NCBI GenBank assembly: GCA_027943335.1
Contig: BSBK01000964.1
Span: forward strand, 746,501-810,500
DNA length: 64,000 nucleotides
From: Chamaecyparis obtusa
Taxonomy: Eukaryota; Streptophyta; Pinopsida; Cupressales; Cupressaceae
Direction of reading: 5' to 3'
Below, piece by piece: positions 58,955-64,000 of the stretch. Position 1 is the first letter of the stretch. Every line of letters starts with the position of its first letter. Under the pieces are notes generated by a model that did not search any database, was not told the DNA's origin, and saw only the letters and a program-made list of their open reading frames with translations. The position numbers and the translations under genes are program-made.

Positions 58955-59885
58955 AGATGCAGGGGCATTCTTGGGTCCTTGGTGAATCTGCATGGTGGCA
59001 TTTTATTTGGCCGATGTTACTCAGTTGCAGCTTTAACCGATGGTCTCGATTATTGAAGGAAGCTCAGTCGCTAAAGGAACTCAGTGAAACCTCTAGCTCT
59101 CAGTAGAACTAGTGCTCAATAATGCCTAGGTTTCTTAGTGTTTCTTGGATTGTCAGCTATTTCACTGGTGCTCGGTTGTTTCTCTAGCACTCTGTAGTTT
59201 TGGTTTACCGACTGGAGTTCTTGAAGATTTTCTTAGCTGACATGGTGCATTTATTATTCGTAGCTTTTGTTAGATTCTCCTATGTAGATCTTGAGGCTGA
59301 CATGGAGAATTAAATGTTTGTAAGGCTATCTGAGAGCTGCCTGTTGTTGCATTTAAAATTTGTTTGTAGTAGAAGCTGACTTGGCTTAGGAGCTAATTGT
59401 TTCTTCCAACTGACTTGTGGCTAAAGATTGGTATTTAAGGAGTGTTTGGGTAGTTGTTTAGGATATGAGCAGTTTTTGGAAGACAAGATTAGAGAAGTTG
59501 AGGAAAAGATAGTGTAGACTTGGATCCTTTGAGATTTTGAAGATCAAATTATTATCTGATAGTTTGTATTAGTAGAGCTAGTAGTTGCAGCTTGGAGAGA
59601 AGGAGATTTCTTGGAGACTTGCAAGCTTAAGTTTAGATCTTCCTTAGGGTTTCCATCAGTTATTGATAGTTTTTAGAACTGGACTAGCTAATATTGAATT
59701 AGATCTAGTTGATCTTGTTGAACTATTCTTGATTGTAACTAGCCCTAACCTGGAAGGCCTTATAGTCAGGCATGTTACTAAAAATTTAATTTGCAACATA
59801 TCTTGTTGTGTTATTCCACTATGTTGTTAATTAGCTACAAGGTTGGGCTATCCTTAATTGGATCCTCCTACCTTGAACTGCATCA
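58955..59885 (+). repeat. 5' LTR of gypsy C (931 bp)
   Basis: Begins AGATGCAGGGGCATTC (the 3' LTR has TGATGCAGGGGCATTC, so T to A at the first base) and ends CTGCATCA. CTCAGT/CTCGGT words recur in the first 300 bp, as in the unrelated copia E LTR. GGTATTTAAGGAG near 59430 is a possible TATA region. Confidence 0.9.
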
Positions 59886-59887
59886 GG

Positions 59888-59899
59888 TGGTATTAGAGC
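59888..59899 (+). other. Primer-binding site of gypsy C
   Basis: TGGTATTAGAGC, one transition from TGGTATCAGAGC (complement of initiator tRNA-Met), 2 bp after the 5' LTR. Confidence 0.85.
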
Positions 59900-60122
59900 T
59901 GAGTTGATCTTATTTTGGAGTGAAGGTTGATCTTGTGAAATTGACCTTGTTGGTGAAGAGATCATATGTTTGAGTTACAGATCCATGGCACTGAACTTGT
60001 AGAATCTTGTCCTGGTTGTTTGTGTGAGGTGGCAGGTTGTGATCTGACTTGTATAAAACTTGGAGGTTTCCCCAAGGTGGTTGGTGTAGGGGTTTTTACA
60101 GAGGGTTTTATTATCTTTAAGG

Positions 60123-61130
60123 ATGCCTCTGAGAAGATTGGACCCTAGGGTGATTTTTGATCTCTATGATACTATGGAATCTAGGATTATAGAGAAGGTA
60201 AAATCTGATTTTAGATCTGAGATGGAACTAATGAAGAATGACATGATCACTGAGATCATGAGAGTTATGAATGGTGTACCTCAAAATGTTGGAACAAGGA
60301 TGGTTATGAGGAAGCTATTAAAGACTTTGAAACTGTTGGATCTAGAAGTGATGACTAGAGAGATAGATCTGGTGAAGACAAAACTAGTCGGTTACATAGA
60401 TCTAGATCTTGGTTAAGTAATAGTTACCAAATGGAAGTTTCTACTTTCTCTAGTACTTTGAAACCTAAGAACTTGATTGATTGGATTGGTAAACTTGAAG
60501 ACTTCTTTGAGCTTGAAGAAATTGAAGATCCTCTTCGGGTGAGATTAGCACAGACAAATTTGAAAGGACATGCTACTCTTTGGTGGAAAGAATTACAAAG
60601 AGATAGAGAAGATGAAGCTAAAATAAAGATCAATCGATGGAGGTTGATGGTGACTAAATTGAAAGCTAAGTTTATACCTGCTGACTATGAGCTTGATTTG
60701 TTTAAGAAGTTGCAAAATCTAAAGTAGAAAGATTTGAATGTTGAAGATTATATCGAGGAGTTCTACAAACTCACTATTCAGTCTGGACATAGAGAACTTG
60801 GTAAGGAAAAGGTAGCTTGGTATGTGAATGGTTTGAGATTCAATATTTAGAATGAGCTTGGTATGCTGAAGATTGATTATGTTGAAGATGCTTATCAATA
60901 TGCTCTAAAGGAAGAAGATAAGTTGAGAAGGAAACAACATAGTAATTCTTGAGGAAAGGAAAAGATTGATCACTCGGTGAAGGATAAAATAACTGTTGCA
61001 GAAGATGAACTAAAACCTATAGAACCAAAGAAGAAGATAGGTAGAGTTATCTTTAAAAGTACTTGTTACAATTATGGGGAGGAAGGACACCATTATTTTG
61101 AGTGTACACAGAAGAAGCTTGGTGATCAAT
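60123..61130 (+). pseudogene. Gag of gypsy C (decayed)
   Basis: A leading frame (60123-60416) contains VIFDLYDTMESRIIEKVKSD then FRSEMELMKNDMITEIMRVM, an N-terminal helical part. After a frame change, 60431-60727 reads FSSTLKPKNLIDWIGKLEDF, DPLRVRLAQTNLKGHATLWW and LMVTKLKAKFIPADYELDLF, the Retrotrans_gag capsid core. It continues past TAG 60725 as EDYIEEFYKLTIQSGH and KEKVAWYVNGLRFNI. The zinc knuckle at 61064 is CYNYGEEGHHYFEC, with its second Cys changed to Tyr. Stops: TAG 60725, TAG 60848, TGA 60950. Confidence 0.8.
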
Positions 61131-61648
61131 GGACTGCTGTGGTGAATGAGAATGTGGAAAATGAACCCGAATCTAAGAACTTGCTAGTTCGACGAACATT
61201 GCTCGGTGCAAAGGTGGAACCTTGTCAGAGGAGTAACTTGTTTAGGACTCAGTGCAAGTCTGGAGGTAAACTTTGTGATGTTATTGTTGATAGTGGTAGT
61301 ACTGATAACCTTGTTACCAAGGACATGGTTTAGAAACTTGGTTTGAATAGAATGAAGCATCCTTATCCCTATAGGATTAGCTGGTTGCAAGATGATCATG
61401 CTTTGGAAGTAAGAGAACAATGCTTTGTTGATGTTTAGATTGTCTAGTATAAGGATCTTGTGTTATGTGATATTGTGGAGATGAATAGTTGTAATATATT
61501 GCTCGGTAGACCTTGGCAATATGATTGTAGAGCTATGTATGATTGTGTGAAGAATGTGTTTACTATTGAAAAGGATGACATGAAGTTTTCCCTAATGCCT
61601 TTGCTTGATACAACACTTGGTAGGAGAATCTTAATTATTGGTAGCTGA
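61131..61648 (+). pseudogene. Retropepsin of gypsy C (decayed)
   Basis: Same frame as Gag. The active site reads CDVIVDSGSTDNLVTKDMV, with D-S-G at 61289. After TAG 61331 it reads KLGLNRMKHPYPYRISWLQ and, past two more TAGs (61436, 61445), DIVEMNSCNILLGRPWQYDC with the I-L-L-G-R-P-W flap end. The frame closes at 61648 (TGA), and no RT follows before the 3' LTR at 61870. Confidence 0.85.
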
Positions 61649-61869
61649 GTTGAGTTGGTGGATCCTAAGGGTATGGATGATCAATATGGAGAACAAGCTT
61701 GTGTGTTGTCAAGGAAAGACTTCAAAAGATAGAGGAAGCTAAAGTAGAAGAGTATGCAAAGTGAAAATTTGGAGGACTTATATGTCAAGAACCAGTTTGG
61801 GGTTTATGTACTGAATCCCAGAAGATGATCTTCCAGCATATGAGAACGTCTTTTCAAACCTGGGGTATC

Positions 61870-62792
61870 TGATGCAGGGGCATTCTTGGGTCCTCGATGA
61901 ATCTACATGGTGGCATTTTATTTGGCCGGTGTTACTCAGTTGCAGCTTTAACCGATGGTCTCAGTTATTGAAGGAAGCTCAGTCACTGAAGGAACTCAGT
62001 GAAACCTTTGGCATTTGGTGAAAATAGTGCTTAGTAATGCCCAGGTTGCTCGGTGTTTCTTAGCTTGGTTAGTTGTTTCATAGTGCTTGGTTGTTTCTCT
62101 GGTGCTCAGTAGTTCTAGTTTACTGACTAGAGTTCTTGAGGATTTGCTTGGCTGACATGGTGCATTTATTATTGGTAGCTTTTGTTGGATTCTCGTATGT
62201 AGACCTTGAGACCGACATGGAGAATTAAATGTTTGTAAGGCTATCAAAGAGCCGAATGTTGTTGGATTTAATATTTTTTGTAGTAGAAGTTGACTTGGCT
62301 TAGGATTTAATTGTTTCTTCTAGCCAACTTTTGGCTAAAGCTTAAGGAGTGTTTGGGTAGTTGTTTAGGACATGAGAAATTTTTTGAGGACCAGATTAGT
62401 GAAGTTGTGGAAAAGATAGTGTAGACTTGGATGTTGCGAGATCTTGAAGATCAGATTATTATCTGATAGTTTGTATTAGCAGAGCTAGCAGTTGTAGCTT
62501 GGAGACAAGGAGATATCTTGGAGGCTTGTGAGCTCAAGTTTAGATCTACCTTACGGTTTCCATTAGTTGCTGATAGTTTTCAAAACTAGACTAGCTAATG
62601 TTGAATTGGATCTACTTGATCTTGTTGAACTATTCTTGATTTTAATTGGCCCTAACATGGAAAGCCTTACAGTTGGGCATGTTAATGAAAATTTTATTTG
62701 CAACATATGTTGTCATGTTATTTTGCTATGTTTTTAATTAGCTACAACGTTGGGCTATCCTTAATTGGATCCTCCTACCTTGAATTGTGTCA
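61870..62792 (+). repeat. 3' LTR of gypsy C (923 bp)
   Basis: Begins TGATGCAGGGGCATTC and ends TTGTGTCA, aligning over its whole length with 58955-59885. The purine-containing ACCTGGGGTATC directly before it (61858-61869) is the presumed polypurine tract. Confidence 0.9.
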
Positions 62793-62824
62793 ATATGTGT
62801 ACATGTGCTAACCACTTGCCAACA
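62793..62824 (-). repeat. Copia D 3' LTR, piece 3 (LTR 5' end), starting with ATATG target copy
   Basis: After gypsy C's second target copy (62793-62797) the copia LTR resumes and ends CCACTTGCCAACA at 62824; on the minus strand the LTR starts TGTTGGCAAGTGG. Adding the three pieces, with target copies counted once, gives an LTR of about 1.09 kb, close to the 1054 bp of LTR E. Confidence 0.65.
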
Positions 62825-62840
62825 ATCTGCACCTTTGGCA
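62825..62840 (-). other. Polypurine tract of copia D
   Basis: Minus strand TGCCAAAGGTGCAGAT directly before the LTR start TGTTGG. Plant copia elements usually have A-rich/G-rich AAAGGGGGAGAT here. It marks the LTR as a 3' LTR, so the copia D interior lies to the right. Confidence 0.6.
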
Positions 62841-63069
62841 TTGATGGCAACACTTAGTAAAAAAAATGACTAAGTGCATCATCAAATAAAAAATGTAAAT
62901 GGAAATATACTGACAGGAATGCAACACATAAAAATTCAACACATAGACTTCAAAAGAAAACTTCCCTTTATTTATGTTTGTTGTATTTTCATTTTACATA
63001 TACATACTTACTCTCCTTCTCATATTACATTTTGCATTTTTTTTCTTCTATCTCTCCCTATTTGACATC

Positions 63070-63803
63070 AATGGAAAAGGGTGCCAAAATGTCAAAATTA
63101 GTGACCAAAACAACAAAAATGGAGTGTCCAAGATTACAACTTAACTGTCTACAGTACATCTTTGTAATTTATCTTCAAAATATGCATGTCTGCATCCCAA
63201 GCTACTTTGATTGCATCTGCTACCTAAATCATTCCATTAAGACCAAATGTGGCCTTGTCTGCTTCCTCCACATTGGTAGGTACTAATCCTTGAAATGTTT
63301 TGAGGCCAAGCTGAAGGTCCTCGTGGGTACTCTCCAAGACACTAATCTTTGGAGTAAAAAAGCTCCTTAATTTTGAGGATCTTTTTTGAACTCTATCCTT
63401 TTCCAACTATAAGGTATGAATTTTGTCCATGATCCTATTTTCTTCCTTATTTATGTCCAGGATTTTCAAAATTTCAAAATCCTTAGAGAGGTTTTCCAAA
63501 TCCTCTTCATCCTCAGCTATAATATCTGATATACTCTTTACATGCTTGTACAAAGTCATACAGAGTCTATATAGGTCTTGTCCATCCTTAAGACAAGATT
63601 CAATTTCCCTTTAAGTGATAATCAATGTATTAAGATCACTCTTGATCCCATCAAGAGTATCTTTCATCCTTATCCTCTTAAATTCATCTACCACTTTTCT
63701 TCTTGTTGCTTCTTCTAATGTATCAAAACTTTATTTTACTATACTTAGAACATTATCTAAATTATTTATAGGATCTTCAATATCTACTTGTGTAATCACC
63801 TAA
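63070..63803 (-). pseudogene. Coiled-coil ORF at the 3' end of copia D (decayed, unknown family)
   Basis: One minus-strand frame from about 63800 to 63224 with only four stops: VITQVDIEDPINNLDNVLSI, EEATRRKVVDEFKRIRMKD, TLDGIKSDLNTLII, KDGQDLYRLCMTLYKHVKSI, EDEEDLENLSKDFEILKIL, EKDRVQKRSSKLRSFFTPK, then ADKATFGLNGMI. It is strongly charged with Leu/Ile heptads, so probably helical. It probably continues to about 63070 past a TAG. It lies 3' of where pol should be and just before the polypurine tract, the place where some plant copia lineages carry an extra (env-like) ORF. I do not recognise the family. Confidence 0.5.
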
Positions 63804-64000
63804 AAATGGGCTAATAGAACCTAAGGCCCTATTTACCCCATGGTGGGTGCTATAAATGTGTGTGTCTTTTGTGGTACCTATTAGCCTACAACACAACACT
63901 TCAATAAGACCTTAGCTTGTTAGCAAATCAAATAAATAAATCAATAAATATACTAAAAAAAATGTCTTATTTCTCTCTAACTAGGAAGAGTGTGTTTAAA
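63804..64000. other. Right edge, no feature recognised
   Basis: No coding signal. It presumably belongs to the copia D interior, which continues off the window. Confidence 0.3.

Larger units (their letters stand above)
58955..62792 (+). mobile_element. Non-autonomous Ty3/gypsy element 'C', complete, gag-protease only (3838 bp)
   Basis: LTRs 58955-59885 (931 bp) and 61870-62792 (923 bp), perfect 5-bp target duplication ATATG, primer-binding site 2 bp after the 5' LTR, and a 2.0-kb interior with Gag, a zinc knuckle and a retropepsin but no RT, RNase H or integrase. There is not enough room for pol, so the element had to borrow RT and integrase from a relative. The LTRs differ at roughly one base in seven or eight by eye, and the coding frames carry several TAG stops, so it is old. 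Confidence 0.9.

Noticed and set aside
63423..63803. Two plus-strand Ser-rich ORFs at the right edge
   Set aside because: The minus strand gives a longer charged, heptad-like frame; these are its shadows.
1..64000. tRNA, rRNA or other structured RNA genes
   Set aside because: None recognised by eye. PBS sequences resemble tRNA complements but are retrotransposon priming sites; a tRNAscan/Rfam run would be needed to exclude small RNAs.

Overview
The window looks like non-genic DNA from a large, repeat-filled seed-plant genome. Indicators are Ty1/copia, Ty3/gypsy, plant L1-type LINE and CACTA (En/Spm) sequences, a plant-type PPR array with RNAME-free fragments only, and a fragment of a plant glyoxylate/succinic-semialdehyde reductase gene. 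A gymnosperm (conifer-like) source is my inference from the style of the PPR repeats and retrotransposons; nothing here proves it. I see no intact host gene, no rRNA or tRNA gene that I can support, and no bacterial or organellar block.

The layout is a set of nested insertions. (1) 1-2436: the 5' end of a minus-strand copia element (LTR 1383-2436, PBS, coiled-coil/zinc-knuckle Gag-like ORF) running off the left edge. (2) 2785-4150: a decayed plus-strand gag-like pseudogene, then about 2.7 kb without recognisable genes. (3) 6883-12093: a decayed minus-strand Ty3/gypsy element B (INT, RNase H, RT, protease, gag in genomic order), whose gag is cut at 12093 by (4) the 3' LTR of a second minus-strand copia element D. 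That one LTR now lies in three pieces (12094-12189, about 57980-58954, about 62793-62824), because two younger elements landed in it. (5) Element A (12190-57979, target-site copies ATAAT/ATAAC) is a giant plus-strand gypsy element with LTRs of 6.1 and 4.2 kb. Each LTR carries a long decayed ORF of a family I do not recognise. Its internal part reads gag, protease, an extra RNase H, RT, RNase H, integrase. (6) Element A is split inside its pol by a 27,979-bp CACTA transposon (21858-49836). This has 15-bp terminal inverted repeats (14/15 match), a 3-bp AAG target duplication, and a pol reading frame that rejoins exactly when the insert is ignored. (7) Element C (58955-62792, target duplication ATATG) is a complete 3.8-kb non-autonomous gypsy element with gag and protease but no RT.

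The CACTA element is the most interesting cargo. It carries a ten-exon TNP2 transposase gene with an Asp-rich tail, and then a SET-domain reading frame that can be spliced in frame onto a TNPA-like second gene, an arrangement recalling the animal SET-transposase fusion SETMAR. It also holds LINE remnants, a gypsy protease fragment, a PPR gene fragment, two intron-separated exons of a GLYR-type reductase, seven hairpin motifs at 36.6-37.6 kb, and five 127-bp subterminal repeats at 48.8-49.5 kb that share a palindrome core with those hairpins.

Almost every coding region is broken by stops, mostly TAG/TAA/TGA where the family has Gln, Trp or Arg. That pattern fits cytosine deamination of methylated, silenced DNA. 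Inferred order of events, oldest first: gypsy B; copia D; gypsy A and gypsy C; CACTA.
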